Numbered from the stretch's first letter, positions 40,834 through 50,622 are shown. The stretch: 64,000 nucleotides of DNA from Pararhizobium sp. YC-54 (GCF_025847205.1 NZ_JAOYTH010000008.1:124001-188000), one strand, 5' to 3'. The notes: generated from the sequence alone by a model not told the origin. A program made the numbers and translations.

Positions 40834-43313
40834 CCCAGATGAGATCCCTGATGAACCGCTCACTGAACGCTGGCGATGCCATCCGCTACTGGCAGCTCGG
40901 ACCGATTGCCGAAGAGCGCTTCGATGTGCCGGATGCCCCGATGAAGGGCGAGATGGACCCGTTCTTCTTCCTGACCAAACACAAGAACTTCATTCCGCAC
41001 GAGTATCCCTGCCGCACGATCTTTGCCGAAACCTATCGTGGCAAGCGGCCGGACGTGCGCGGCGCATTCGATGCTGCCCGCTGGTGGCTGCCCTTCGACT
41101 CGCCGCGGCTCGATCTCTCCGGTTTCTGGTTCCGCCCGACGCGGCTTGCCACCTTTGCCCGCACGTTCATCGCGGTGGAAAAAGCCGGTACCGCCAGGGT
41201 TCGCCTCGGCACCTGCGGTGGCGCGGTTCTCTGGCTGAACGGCAAGGAAGCCGGCTGGATGGCACCCTATAGCCGCAATCTCGAGGCAAAATCCGAATTC
41301 GAACTGCCGCTGCAGGAGGGGCTGAACGAAATCACCGTCTTCTTCGACGATCTTGCCGAACGCGACGCCCGCTATTTCTTCCAGCTCGATTATCTCGCAG
41401 GCCCGGCGGCAAGCGTCGCCGTACCCGTGCCGATCGAGGGTAAGGTAGCCGAAGCGATCGAGGCCGCTCTCGACAACATGCATTTCGACCGCACGGCCTA
41501 TTTCGATGGTGATATCACCCTTCTCCTCGCCGAGCCCTTGCCGGTGGATGTCGATGTCAACGTCACCGTTGAAGGCGACTTCATGTCGACCGAACGCTTC
41601 GATTACGACTTCACTCTCAAGGCCGGTGCCGCGCGCCTGGTGATAGGCCCGTCCGAAAAGGCGCCCGCCGATTTCCGCCATTTCCGCATCACGCTGAAGG
41701 CGGGCGGCTTCGTCGCATCGCGTTCGCTTGGCATCGAAATCTGCCACACGGCCCGCCAGGGAACGGCACCTGCGGCACTCGCCGAACGTATCACCGAGAC
41801 GCTCGACGAAGTCTCGGAATTTTCCGAACGCGATACAGTTCGGGCCTTTGCACGGCTCGCCAGCGGCCGCGGCGGCGCCGATACCGACACGATGATCGAG
41901 GAAATCCTGCCATCCATCGAGGATTGCCATGACTGCGCCGATTTTTCCCTCGTTCCGCTGATCTGGTCGCGCACCGTCTGGGGTAATGACATCGGCGCCG
42001 CGACCCGCGCCCGCATCGACAGGGCCATCCTTAATTTCCGTTACTGGATGGACGAACCCGGCAACGACGTGCAGTGGTATTTCTCCGAAAACCACGCCCT
42101 GCTTTTCCACACATCCGCCTATCTCGCCGGACATCTGCTGGCCGGCGAAACCTTCGCCCGCTCGGGGCGCAAGGGTGCAGAGCAGAGCGCCATCGGTGCC
42201 GCCCGCGTGCGTGCCTGGCTCGATCATTTCGAAGCCTGGGAAATGGCGGAATTCAACTCCGCGCCTTACTTCCCGATCGATCTCAAGGGTCTGACGGCGC
42301 TCGCAGCGCTCTCACCGGACACCAATATCGCCGAACGGGCGAAGAAAGGTATCGTGCGCCTCTGCGAAGTCATCGCCCGTTCCGCCCATCACGGCATGGT
42401 CACGGCAGCACAGGGGCGTTCCTATGAACACACGCTCTGTGCCGGCCGTTCGCTCGAGCTTTCCGGCGTTGCCCGCCTGCTCTGGGGCACTGGCTGGTAT
42501 GGCCGCCGCGTTCATGCCCTGCCGCAGCTTGCTGTCTGCCTGCGCGATCATGACCTGGTCGTACCGGAAAACCTCTCCGCCGTTGCCAGCCATCAGGCCG
42601 ACGAGCATCAGGAATGGCGGTTTGCGCAGGGCCAAGACCGGTTCGCGGCCCTCTATCACTACAAGGGTCGCAATTTTGCCATGGGCTCCGCCGCCCACTA
42701 TCGATGGAACGAGTGGGGCTATCAGGAAACCATCCTGCACCTGCGCCTCGGCAAGCGGCCCGAGGCCGCCGTCTGGATCAACCATCCCGGCGAAACCATT
42801 CAATTCGGGTACGGTCGGCCGTCCTTCTGGGGTGGCTGCGGCACCCTCCCCCGCGCGCACCAATACCGGGGGCTGGCCGTACTCAACTTTTCGACATTCG
42901 AGGAGCAGCCGGATTTCACCCACGCCTGGTTCCCGGTCGCCGAATTCGACGAGAGCACTGTGCGAGGACGGCTTGCCCTGGCCCGCAGCGGCGGCGGCGC
43001 CGTGATGCTGCTCGGCAGCACCGATTTGCAGCCGGTGACGACGGGTCCGTCCGCCAACGCGGAATTGCGCCAGTACGGCCAGAATACCCGCTGGATCGTC
43101 CGGGTCTGCCAAGCATCGGACCTTGCAGCGGTGGAAAGCCGGTTCGCGTCGTTGTCCGTTGCCGGGGCGGCAGATGGCGCGCTGGTGATCGAAGACCCCG
43201 AATACGGCACCGTCACGTTCCGCACGGACGGTTCGGTCGAGGCTGAAGGCCGGATGATCGTGCCGAAGGATTTCACGGTCACAGGCGAGGTCGCCATGCT
43301 GACCGCACACTAG
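40830..43313 (+). CDS. Large protein of unrecognised family in the uronide operon (possible carbohydrate-active enzyme)
   Basis: 827 residues, not recognised. The N-terminal 200 residues look beta-rich and jelly-roll-like (TARVRLGTCGGAVLWLNGKE), as in accessory domains of glycoside hydrolases. The middle (about 330-600) is helical with FSENHALLFHTSAYLAGHLL and MAEFNSAPYFPIDLKGLTAL, recalling (alpha/alpha) toroid glycosidases and lyases. The last 200 residues are beta-rich. No signal peptide. Its ATG overlaps the KduI stop, so it belongs to the pathway; an intracellular enzyme on pectin-type oligosaccharides is the simplest guess. Catalytic residues cannot be named. A RIME1 repeat begins at its stop codon. 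Confidence 0.75.
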   Translation: MTQMRSLMNRSLNAGDAIRYWQLGPIAEERFDVPDAPMKGEMDPFFFLTKHKNFIPHEYPCRTIFAETYRGKRPDVRGAFDAARWWLPFDSPRLDLSGFWFRPTRLATFARTFIAVEKAGTARVRLGTCGGAVLWLNGKEAGWMAPYSRNLEAKSEFELPLQEGLNEITVFFDDLAERDARYFFQLDYLAGPAASVAVPVPIEGKVAEAIEAALDNMHFDRTAYFDGDITLLLAEPLPVDVDVNVTVEGDFMSTERFDYDFTLKAGAARLVIGPSEKAPADFRHFRITLKAGGFVASRSLGIEICHTARQGTAPAALAERITETLDEVSEFSERDTVRAFARLASGRGGADTDTMIEEILPSIEDCHDCADFSLVPLIWSRTVWGNDIGAATRARIDRAILNFRYWMDEPGNDVQWYFSENHALLFHTSAYLAGHLLAGETFARSGRKGAEQSAIGAARVRAWLDHFEAWEMAEFNSAPYFPIDLKGLTALAALSPDTNIAERAKKGIVRLCEVIARSAHHGMVTAAQGRSYEHTLCAGRSLELSGVARLLWGTGWYGRRVHALPQLAVCLRDHDLVVPENLSAVASHQADEHQEWRFAQGQDRFAALYHYKGRNFAMGSAAHYRWNEWGYQETILHLRLGKRPEAAVWINHPGETIQFGYGRPSFWGGCGTLPRAHQYRGLAVLNFSTFEEQPDFTHAWFPVAEFDESTVRGRLALARSGGGAVMLLGSTDLQPVTTGPSANAELRQYGQNTRWIVRVCQASDLAAVESRFASLSVAGAADGALVIEDPEYGTVTFRTDGSVEAEGRMIVPKDFTVTGEVAMLTAH

Positions 43314-43416
43314 AGCATCCCGCGTTCAGGTGAAATCACCCGAACCGAATAAGATGCTCTAGATTCAAAAGTTTAGAGCGACCTTTGTGCGTTCGGACGA
43401 ACGCACGGCGCTCTAA
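43311..43416. repeat. RIME1-type rhizobial intergenic repeat
   Basis: About 105 bp with two palindromes: AGAGCATC (43312-43319) with GATGCTCT (43353-43360), and AGAGCG (43375-43380) with CGCTCT (43409-43414), the latter enclosing TGCGTTCG-GA-CGAACGCA. This two-palindrome layout and size is that of the Rhizobium-specific intergenic mosaic element 1. It starts in the stop codon of the preceding gene and separates it from the ABC operon. Confidence 0.75.
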
Positions 43417-43497
43417 CGACGTAGCGCCGGCAAGGAGAGCCGGCGCCCGTTCAAATGCGGGCAAGGAGAAGGCCCGCACCCAGAGGAGGAGGAAGAC

Positions 43498-44766
43498 ATG
43501 ACCAAGACTAGAACGATGCTCGCGGCATTCGCCGTCGGGCTTTTGACCTCCACGGCGGCACTTGCCGGGGACGTACGCATCATGTGGTATTCCGATGGTG
43601 TCGAGGGCGAGGTCCTGAAAGACCTCGTCGATCGGTTCATGAAGGACAATCCGGATATCAAGGTCACCATCGACAACGTGTCTTACAGCGTCGTGCGTGA
43701 ACAGCTGCCGGTGCAGCTCGAGGCCGGCGATGGCCCGGATATCGCCCGCGTCACCAACCTGAAAGCGCTGAGCAAACATTGGCTCGACCTTCGCCCGCTG
43801 GTCGCCGACGCCGCCTATTGGGATAAGAATTTCGGTGATCAGGCCGATTGGATGCGTCCCGACGGCACCGACCAGATCTCCGGTTTCATGACACAGATCA
43901 CGCTGACGGGCGGCTTTGCCAACAAGACGCTGTTCGATCAGGCCGGCGTTGCCCTTCCCGGCAAGGATGCCACATGGGACGACTGGGCGAAGGCTGCAAA
44001 ACAGGCCGCCGAAAGCCAGCAGGTGCCGTTCCCGATGGCGCTTGACCGGTCCGGACATCGCCTGACGGCGCCCGACATTGCCTTCGGCGCCAACTACATC
44101 GGGGCCGACGGCAAGCCGGCCCCGATCGATGACGGCTCCAAGGCCTTCATTTCCAAGTTCATCGGCTGGATCGAAGACGGCACGATGAGCAAGGACGTCT
44201 GGGTATCGGCGGCGGGCTCGACCTATCGCGCAGGCGCCGACGACTTCATCAACGGCCAGGTCGCATTCTATTATTCCGGTTCCTGGCAGGTGCCGAACTT
44301 CTCGACCAAGATCGGCTCGAACTTCGATTGGGTCGCGACCGGCAGCCCTTGCGGTCCGGCAAACTGCACCGGCATGCCCGGTGGCGCCGGCCTGGTGGCG
44401 ATCAAGTACACCAAGAACCCGAAGGACGTCGCCAAGGTCATGGACTACCTGGCAAGCGAGCCGGTCGTGAAGGAGTTTTCCGAACGCACCCTGTTCCTAC
44501 CGGCCCACAAAGGCGTGATCGACAAGGGATTGGACTTCAAGACCGACGATGCGCAAGCCAAGGCAGCGCTCGGCATCTTCGTGACCGCGTCCACGGGTCT
44601 GTCCGATCTCGCCCGCAAACTGCCCGGCTGGGCCTGGTCCGACACGATCTACGGCGCTCTCGTCACCCGCGTGAGCCAGGCGGCCGCCGGCGAAATGACA
44701 CTCGACGAGGCCTATAACCGCATCGATGCGGATATCGCCGCCAAGGTCAAGGACTCGGCTCTCTGA
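43498..44766 (+). CDS. ABC transporter substrate-binding protein, family 1 (CUT1)
   Basis: 422 residues. Signal peptide MTKTRTMLAAFAVGLLTSTA ending near ALAGD, then VRIMWYSDGVEGEVLKDLVD, the start of a family 1 solute-binding fold; GGFANKTLFDQAGV and AFYYSGSWQVPNF are typical later motifs. Start ATG after AGAGGAGGAGG. It heads the importer of the uronide module; the ligand is probably an unsaturated oligogalacturonide or rhamnogalacturonide (inference). A hairpin follows its stop, which often allows higher expression of the binding protein. Confidence 0.88.
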   Translation: MTKTRTMLAAFAVGLLTSTAALAGDVRIMWYSDGVEGEVLKDLVDRFMKDNPDIKVTIDNVSYSVVREQLPVQLEAGDGPDIARVTNLKALSKHWLDLRPLVADAAYWDKNFGDQADWMRPDGTDQISGFMTQITLTGGFANKTLFDQAGVALPGKDATWDDWAKAAKQAAESQQVPFPMALDRSGHRLTAPDIAFGANYIGADGKPAPIDDGSKAFISKFIGWIEDGTMSKDVWVSAAGSTYRAGADDFINGQVAFYYSGSWQVPNFSTKIGSNFDWVATGSPCGPANCTGMPGGAGLVAIKYTKNPKDVAKVMDYLASEPVVKEFSERTLFLPAHKGVIDKGLDFKTDDAQAKAALGIFVTASTGLSDLARKLPGWAWSDTIYGALVTRVSQAAAGEMTLDEAYNRIDADIAAKVKDSAL

Positions 44767-44776
44767 GGCACGAAAA

Positions 44777-44814
44777 CGCGGGCGGCGGCGGGAAATCCCG
44801 TTCAGCCGCCCGCG
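44777..44814 (+). terminator. Hairpin between binding-protein and permease genes
   Basis: Perfect 10-bp stem CGCGGGCGGC / GCCGCCCGCG with an 18-nt loop, 10 bp after the binding-protein stop and without a T-tract. More likely an mRNA-stabilising or attenuating element inside the operon than a full terminator. Confidence 0.5.
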
Positions 44815-44879
44815 GCTTCGAATCTTCGACATGCGCCAGGCGTCAGCGCCGTTCTGCGGCAAGAGGAAAGTGATCAACG

Positions 44880-45920
44880 ATGGCAGATGTATCCCGCCAG
44901 ACTAGCCAGCGCCAGTCCGGCCAGAGCCTGAGCGACATAGCCATGATGCCGGTTCGCCTTGCCATGGGCGTTATCGATGCCCCCTTGCGATGGGTCCAGA
45001 AGACCTTTGGACTGGGTGGCATGGCGGCCTTCTTCCTGCTGCCGAACATGCTGATCTTCGGCATCTTCGTGCTGTTGCCGTTCTTCATCAATTTCGCCTA
45101 CTCGATGACGGGCGGCACCGCACTGTTCCTGTCGGACCGCACCTTCGTCGGTGCCGATCAGTATACCCGGTTGTTCGACTGCTCGAACTATCTGAACCCC
45201 AACACCTGCGCCGAAGACACGTTCTGGACGGCGGTGAGCAATACCGGCTGGTTCGTCATTCTTCAGGTCACGCTGATGATCGGCGCTTCGCTGGTCACCG
45301 CCTTGATCCTCAATCGCGACCTGAGGGCACGCAGTTTCTGGCGCGCAGTGTTCTTCTTTCCGGTGCTGCTTTCGCCCGTCGTCGTCGGTCTCATCTGGAA
45401 ATGGATTCTCCAGCGGCAGGGTCTCCTGAATTTCGGTCTCTATGGCTTCGGCTTCGAACCGCATGTCTGGCTGAACGACCGTAACTGGGCGTTTGCCGCA
45501 ACGATCGGCGTGTCGATCTGGGCGCATATGGGCTTCTACACCCTTATCATCCTCGCCGGGCTGCAGGCCATTCCGAAGGATCTCTATGAGGCGGCGGAGA
45601 TGGATGGCACGCGGGCCATGCGCGTCTTTACCCGCATCACGCTGCCGCTCCTGATGCCAAACCTGCTCGTCGTCATCGTCTTGGTCCTGATCCGCGCCGT
45701 GCAGATCTTCGACGAGGTCTATGTGCTGACGGGCGGCGGTCCGGGCACCAGCACACTCTTTGTCACGCAGTATATCTACGAGACCGGTTTTGCGGCGCAG
45801 CTGCGCAATCCCGGCCTTGCCGCCGCCGCCTCGATCCTGATGGGCCTGGTGCTCGTTGTCCTGACACTCATGCAGCTCGGCCTCAGCCGTTCCAGCGAAA
45901 AGAAGGGAGCCCGCAAATGA
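44880..45920 (+). CDS. ABC transporter permease, CUT1 (UgpA/MalF-like)
   Basis: 346 residues. A hydrophilic N-terminal 50 residues precedes six hydrophobic segments (FFLLPNMLIFGIFVLLPFFI first). EAA loop is DLYEAAEMDGTRAMRVFTRI. Loop 1 has two Cys (DCSNYLNPNTCAED), a possible disulfide in the periplasm. Coupled to the next permease gene by ATGA. Confidence 0.9.
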   Translation: MADVSRQTSQRQSGQSLSDIAMMPVRLAMGVIDAPLRWVQKTFGLGGMAAFFLLPNMLIFGIFVLLPFFINFAYSMTGGTALFLSDRTFVGADQYTRLFDCSNYLNPNTCAEDTFWTAVSNTGWFVILQVTLMIGASLVTALILNRDLRARSFWRAVFFFPVLLSPVVVGLIWKWILQRQGLLNFGLYGFGFEPHVWLNDRNWAFAATIGVSIWAHMGFYTLIILAGLQAIPKDLYEAAEMDGTRAMRVFTRITLPLLMPNLLVVIVLVLIRAVQIFDEVYVLTGGGPGTSTLFVTQYIYETGFAAQLRNPGLAAAASILMGLVLVVLTLMQLGLSRSSEKKGARK

Positions 45921-46969
45921 GCCGGGCCATCGAATTCCTGTTTCGCCGCAAGGGCGGCAAGGGCTGGCACTGGACGGATATCGTTACCTGGATCTGGCTG
46001 GTTGCAGGCCTGTTCGTGATGTTCGGCCCGGCCGTTTGGCTGACCGCATCCTCCTTCAAGTCGCCTGCCGCACTTGCCGAATTCCCGCCGACGATCCTGC
46101 CTTATGTCACCCAGAAGGTAACGGTCGAGGGCTATGACAAGCCGCTCGATCTCTACGAGGTGACGCTTGAGGACGGTAAGATGGCGACGCTTGCCGAAGT
46201 CCGGCGTATCGGTACCGTCAGCCAGATGGTCGACCCTGCCAGGCCGGCGGAGATCGTCAAGGTCAATATCGCCAAGCGCACGCCGGTCCGGCAGATGTCG
46301 TTCGCGACCGAGAACTATACCGAGCCCTTCACCCATTTCGATTTCGTCCGCTATCTCTGGAACTCCGTCTTCGTCACGGTGACCGCGACGCTGATCACGC
46401 TGGTGGTCAATTCCATGGCTGCGTTCGCGCTAAGCAAATACGAGTTTCGCGGCCGCACCTTCGCGATGCTGTTGATCCTCGCGACGCTGATGGTGCCTTT
46501 GTCGGTCATCATGGTGCCGCTCTATTCGATCGTCTCGGCGCTCGGCCTGTTCAACAATCTCTGGGGCGTGATCCTGCCGACGGTGGCGACGCCGACCGGT
46601 GTCTTTATCCTGCGCCAGTACATGCTGACCATTCCCGACGAGCTGCTCGATGCCGCCCGCATGGACAAGGCGTCGGAATGGCAGATTTACTGGCGCATTA
46701 TCCTGCCGTTGACGGCGCCGGCGCTTGCGGTACTGGCGATCTTCTCCGTCGTCTGGCGTTGGAACGACTTCCTCTGGCCGCTGATCGTGCTGTCGCGCAA
46801 GGAGCTTTACACCCTGCAGGTGGGTTTGAGCATCTATTCCGGCGAACTCAACGTGCAATGGCATTTCATCCTCGCAATGACCGTCGTGACCATGATCCCC
46901 GTGGTTCTGGTCTTCCTCTTCCTCCAGCGCTTCATCACCACCGGCATCGCCGGAACCGGCCTGAAGTAA
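45917..46969 (+). CDS. ABC transporter permease, CUT1 (MalG-like) with long periplasmic insertion
   Basis: 350 residues, longer than the 280 usual for this subunit. Between TM1 (WIWLVAGLFVMFGPAVWLTA) and TM2 (SVFVTVTATLITLVVNSMAA) lies an extra hydrophilic stretch of about 80 residues (roughly 55-140, e.g. VTVEGYDKPLDLYEVTLEDG). Such an insertion occurs in some alpha-glucoside-type permeases (AglG). EAA loop ELLDAARMDKASEWQIYWRI is intact. It should interact with the binding protein on the periplasmic side. Confidence 0.88.
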   Translation: MSRAIEFLFRRKGGKGWHWTDIVTWIWLVAGLFVMFGPAVWLTASSFKSPAALAEFPPTILPYVTQKVTVEGYDKPLDLYEVTLEDGKMATLAEVRRIGTVSQMVDPARPAEIVKVNIAKRTPVRQMSFATENYTEPFTHFDFVRYLWNSVFVTVTATLITLVVNSMAAFALSKYEFRGRTFAMLLILATLMVPLSVIMVPLYSIVSALGLFNNLWGVILPTVATPTGVFILRQYMLTIPDELLDAARMDKASEWQIYWRIILPLTAPALAVLAIFSVVWRWNDFLWPLIVLSRKELYTLQVGLSIYSGELNVQWHFILAMTVVTMIPVVLVFLFLQRFITTGIAGTGLK

Positions 46970-46978
46970 GGGTGCATC

Positions 46979-48064
46979 ATGGGTCACATCAAACTCACCA
47001 ATGTCACGAAGTCTTTCGGGGCGATCGACGTGCTCCACGATATCAATCTGGAGATCGCCGACGGCGAATTCGTCGTCTTCGTCGGGCCATCCGGCTGCGG
47101 CAAGTCAACGCTTTTGCGCATGATCGCCGGGCTTGAAAAACCGACCGGCGGCGAACTCGCCATCGACGGCAAAGTTGTCAACGACATCCCCGCCGCCGAT
47201 CGCGGGCTCGCCATGGTGTTCCAGTCCTATGCGCTTTATCCGCATATGAGCGTGCGCCAGAACCTCGCCTTCGGTCTCGAAAACACCAAGATGCCGAAGG
47301 TCGAGATTGCCACGCGCATCGCCGAGGCGGCCCGCATGCTGGAAATCGAAAACTATCTCGACCGCCGTCCGGGGCAGCTGTCGGGCGGGCAACGTCAGCG
47401 GGTCGCCATCGGCCGCGCGATCGTGCGCCGACCGGTCGCTTTCCTGCTCGACGAACCGCTGTCCAACCTCGATGCTGAACTGCGCGGCTCGACCCGCGCC
47501 GAACTCGCAGCCCTTCACGCCCGGCTTGCGGCAACGATGATCTACGTCACCCATGACCAGGTCGAAGCCATGACGCTCGCCGACCGGATCGTCGTGCTGC
47601 GCGCCGGCCGTATCGAGCAGATCGGCACGCCGATGGAACTCTACAATTCTCCTGCAAACCGCTTCGTCGCCGGCTTCATCGGCTCGCCGCATATGAATTT
47701 CCTCGACGGTTCGGTGGAGTCGTCATCCTCCGGCAAGGCGGTCGCAACCTTCGCCGGCGGCAACAAGCTGGAGCTGCCGGTGGAAAACGCTGGGCTTGCC
47801 GGCGGGTCGCGCATCACCCTCGGCGTGCGTCCGCAGCACATTTCGATCGGCACCGGCGGCGAGGGCATTTCGGCCAAGATCAAACTGGTCGAAGCACTCG
47901 GCTCCGAAACCATCCTCCATACCGATGTCGCAGGCCAGAAAATCCTGGTCGTTGCGCCCGGGCAGCATAATCTGACGCCAGGGTCGGATATCCGCCTATC
48001 GCTGTCGTCGGCTCCCCTGCATCTGTTCAACGAGAAGGGGTTGCGCCTTGAACACGCTGTTTGA
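46979..48064 (+). CDS. ABC transporter ATPase, CUT1 (UgpC/MalK-like)
   Basis: 361 residues. Walker [11 protein letters not shown]-loop [10 protein letters not shown], signature LSGGQRQR, Walker [12 protein letters not shown], switch VTHDQVEA, then a MalK-type regulatory C-terminus ([11 protein letters not shown]). Completes the importer. Its 3' end overlaps the KduD gene by 17 bp, showing that transport and catabolism are co-expressed. Confidence 0.92.
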   Translation: MGHIKLTNVTKSFGAIDVLHDINLEIADGEFVVFVGPSGCGKSTLLRMIAGLEKPTGGELAIDGKVVNDIPAADRGLAMVFQSYALYPHMSVRQNLAFGLENTKMPKVEIATRIAEAARMLEIENYLDRRPGQLSGGQRQRVAIGRAIVRRPVAFLLDEPLSNLDAELRGSTRAELAALHARLAATMIYVTHDQVEAMTLADRIVVLRAGRIEQIGTPMELYNSPANRFVAGFIGSPHMNFLDGSVESSSSGKAVATFAGGNKLELPVENAGLAGGSRITLGVRPQHISIGTGGEGISAKIKLVEALGSETILHTDVAGQKILVVAPGQHNLTPGSDIRLSLSSAPLHLFNEKGLRLEHAV

Positions 48065-48806
48065 TCTCTCCGGCAAGGTCGCGCTGGTCACCGGCGCTCG
48101 AACGGGGCTCGGCCAGGGCATGGCGCTGGCGCTCGCTCAAGCGGGCGCCGATATCGCCGCGCTGGGCTCGAGCCCAATGCCGGAAACCGCAAAAGCCATC
48201 CGCCAGACCGGCCGGCGTTTTCACGCGCTCGAAGTCGATCTCTTGCAGAAATTCGATGCGAAGGACATTGTCGGCTCGGTCGTCTCGGCGCTTGGCGGCG
48301 TCGATATCCTCGTCAACAATGCCGGCATCATCCGCCGGGCCGATCTGCTCGATCATTCGGAACAGGACTGGGATGATGTCATCGACGTCAACCTCAAGTC
48401 GGCTTTCCTGTTGTCCCAGGCCGCTGCCCGGCATATGGCCGAGACCAAGCGTGCCGGGCGCATTATCAATGTCGCCTCGATGCTCTCCTACCAGGGTGGC
48501 ATTCGCGTGCCGGCCTATACCGCGTCCAAGCACGGCATCGCCGGCCTGACGAAGGCGATGGCCAACGAGCTTGCACCGCATGGCATCACCGTCAACGCCA
48601 TCGCGCCCGGCTACATGGCGACGGACAATACCGAGGCCCTGCGCAACGATCCCGATCGCAACGCCCAGATTTCCGCCCGTATTCCGATGGGCCGCTGGGG
48701 CACGGCGGACGATCTCGCCACATCGGTGCTGTTTCTCGCCTCTCCCGCCTCCGGCTACGTTACCGGCATCACTGTGCCGGTCGATGGTGGTTGGCTGATT
48801 CGGTAG
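48048..48806 (+). CDS. kduD: 2-dehydro-3-deoxy-D-gluconate 5-dehydrogenase (SDR)
   Basis: 252 residues. SDR motifs are [26 protein letters not shown] with catalytic Ser, and YTASK for Tyr/Lys. [40 protein letters not shown] and PVDGGWLIR at the C-terminus are characteristic of KduD, which reduces the KduI product to 2-keto-3-deoxygluconate. The start is TTG at 48048, preceded by GAGAAGGGG; no suitable ATG exists nearby. The later enzymes (KDG kinase and aldolase) are not in the window. Confidence 0.92.
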   Translation: MNTLFDLSGKVALVTGARTGLGQGMALALAQAGADIAALGSSPMPETAKAIRQTGRRFHALEVDLLQKFDAKDIVGSVVSALGGVDILVNNAGIIRRADLLDHSEQDWDDVIDVNLKSAFLLSQAAARHMAETKRAGRIINVASMLSYQGGIRVPAYTASKHGIAGLTKAMANELAPHGITVNAIAPGYMATDNTEALRNDPDRNAQISARIPMGRWGTADDLATSVLFLASPASGYVTGITVPVDGGWLIR

Positions 48807-48833
48807 GCGGCGCGGGAATGACAATTTCCCCGC

Positions 48834-50240
48834 TCAGCTCAGTGGAAAACCCATTGCGGAGACCAATCGGAGCCAGGGCTTGCGCCACCCCCCTTTCTTG
48901 TCGGCGGTGTCGAGCGCATACATAGTCACCTGCGCGCCAAGCCAGCGAAACGGCTCCGGCGGGATCGTGTTCGGCAGCGTTGTAGCAAAGTCCAACCTGC
49001 TTTCGGCAGTCTTCGACCCGTCGAGGATGTCGAGGGCTATACGCGCCCCAAATCTTGAGGCGGATACCCCGAAGCCCGAGTAGCCGCCCGCATAGACCAC
49101 CTTGCCGGCATGGTATCGCTGGAAGTGCACAGCCATTCGCGTGCTGAGGTCGATCGGGCCGCTCCAGGCATGGGTGAACCGGACGCCTTCCAACTGCGGA
49201 AACGTGTCGAAGAAGGCGGCGGCGAGCGGCTGGTAGCTCTGGACGTCCGTATCGGCCCTTGGAAAGGTCGAGCCCGCAAACGCGTAGGCAAGTCTTCCGC
49301 CAAAAATGATGCGGTTGTCCTTCGTCAGGCGCATGTAGTTCATCTGTGTGCGCGTATCGTACACACCCTGCCGGTTCGTCCATCCCACAGCATGCATCTG
49401 TTCCTGCGACAACGGCTCCGTGGCAAGCACGCGATCGCGGATGGCGACGACACGACGCTTGATCCCGGGATGGCCCGACGTGAAGGCATTGGTTGCCAGC
49501 AGAACCTTGCGAGCTGTCACCAGGCCGAAGCGGGTTGAGACTTGAATCTTGCCACCGGCCCCATCGACCGCCAACAACTCCGTATTCTCGAAGATCTCGA
49601 CCCCGAGAGATAGCGCAGCCTTCTTCAAACCCCAGGCGAGCAGAGCCGGATGCACCGTGCCGCTGATGTCCTTCGACCAGATACCCGCCTTGTATCTCGG
49701 CGATCGAATTTGCGTCTGAACGGCTGCCTGATCGAGAAATACCGCCTTGTGCCCATATTCGAGATGCAGTTCGTGCTCCCGGTGCAGGGCTTCGATATGG
49801 TCGTCGTCGACGGCCACGGTCAGCTCGCCACCCCACTCCGCATGGCAATCGATGCCATGATCTGCGATGGTCTGCATGAAGCCGTGCATGTTTTCCTTGC
49901 CCAGTCGCTCAAGCTCGGCGATGTCGTTGGGGAACACGCGCACTGCATTGGACAATCCGTGCATCACCGAAGTAGAGACGACGCCGCCCGGACGTCCGGA
50001 AGCGCCATTGGCAACCGCCCCCTTTTCGATCAGCACGACGGCAAGATCGGGATTGTTCTGCTTGGCCTGGATCGCACCCCAGAGCCCCGTAAACCCGCCG
50101 CCAACGATCAACAGGTCGGCCTTTCGATTGGACGAGAGCGGTGACAGCACTTCGGGAGCGTCCGGCCGGTCCAACCAGAACGGCGACATCTTCACCTCGG
50201 CGAGTGCCGTCATCGACGGTCGTTGCATTGGGTGCGCCAT
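48834..50240 (-). CDS. FAD-dependent amine oxidoreductase (DadA/PuuB-like)
   Basis: 468 residues. The FAD-binding Rossmann motif is ADLLIVGGGFTGLWGAIQA near residue 40; GASGRPGGVVS follows, and the C-terminal GYSGFGVSASRFGARIALDI binds the flavin. N-terminal SPFWLDRPDAPE is typical of gamma-glutamylputrescine oxidase-like enzymes. Together with the polyamine-type ABC importer nearby, oxidation of an amine or gamma-glutamyl amine is likely (inference). The start ATG is 4 bp after the cupin stop; a long in-frame extension over the cupin gene is rejected. Convergent with KduD (27 bp). Confidence 0.85.
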   Translation of the reverse strand: MAHPMQRPSMTALAEVKMSPFWLDRPDAPEVLSPLSSNRKADLLIVGGGFTGLWGAIQAKQNNPDLAVVLIEKGAVANGASGRPGGVVSTSVMHGLSNAVRVFPNDIAELERLGKENMHGFMQTIADHGIDCHAEWGGELTVAVDDDHIEALHREHELHLEYGHKAVFLDQAAVQTQIRSPRYKAGIWSKDISGTVHPALLAWGLKKAALSLGVEIFENTELLAVDGAGGKIQVSTRFGLVTARKVLLATNAFTSGHPGIKRRVVAIRDRVLATEPLSQEQMHAVGWTNRQGVYDTRTQMNYMRLTKDNRIIFGGRLAYAFAGSTFPRADTDVQSYQPLAAAFFDTFPQLEGVRFTHAWSGPIDLSTRMAVHFQRYHAGKVVYAGGYSGFGVSASRFGARIALDILDGSKTAESRLDFATTLPNTIPPEPFRWLGAQVTMYALDTADKKGGWRKPWLRLVSAMGFPLS

Positions 50241-50244
50241 GGGT

Positions 50245-50622
50245 TCACCCGTCGGTCTTTGAGGTGTGCAGGACATAGACTTTGCGCATCGTCTCCAACA
50301 CTTCGAACCTGACCTCAACCCCCTGCGGAAGGAGATAGCTTTCGCCGGCCTCGAAGGTCTCGACGGATCCATCGGGGCTGGTGATGGAGACTTTTCCCGA
50401 AAGGATCACGCTGTATTCCACCCCATTGGGGTAGCACAGCATTTCGGCATAGGGCGTCGATTGCCATGTGCCGACGACAATCGACCCATCGGCGCTCTCG
50501 AAGTGGACGTCGCCCATCTCCTCGGCAAACCCCGACAGGATCGCTTCGACTGGCACGACGCTGCATTTCTCCAGTTTGCGCAGGCCGACGCCATTGCGGT
50601 CGATTTTCACTACCTTGGACAT
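50245..50622 (-). CDS. Small cupin-domain protein (cupin_3/DUF861-like)
   Basis: 125 residues with one beta-barrel. Motifs are YPNGVEYSVILSGKVSIT and TFEAGESYLLPQGVEVRFEV, in which the usual metal His are largely absent. Proteins like this commonly accompany PuuB-type oxidases; the function is unknown. It is followed after 4 bp by the oxidoreductase, so the two are co-translated. Start ATG about 10 bp after AGGAGCATAC. Confidence 0.8.
   Translation of the reverse strand: MSKVVKIDRNGVGLRKLEKCSVVPVEAILSGFAEEMGDVHFESADGSIVVGTWQSTPYAEMLCYPNGVEYSVILSGKVSITSPDGSVETFEAGESYLLPQGVEVRFEVLETMRKVYVLHTSKTDG

Noticed and set aside
43311..43416. CRISPR-like or tandem repeat array
   Set aside because: Two different palindromes in a single copy, consistent with RIME1; no repeated spacer structure.
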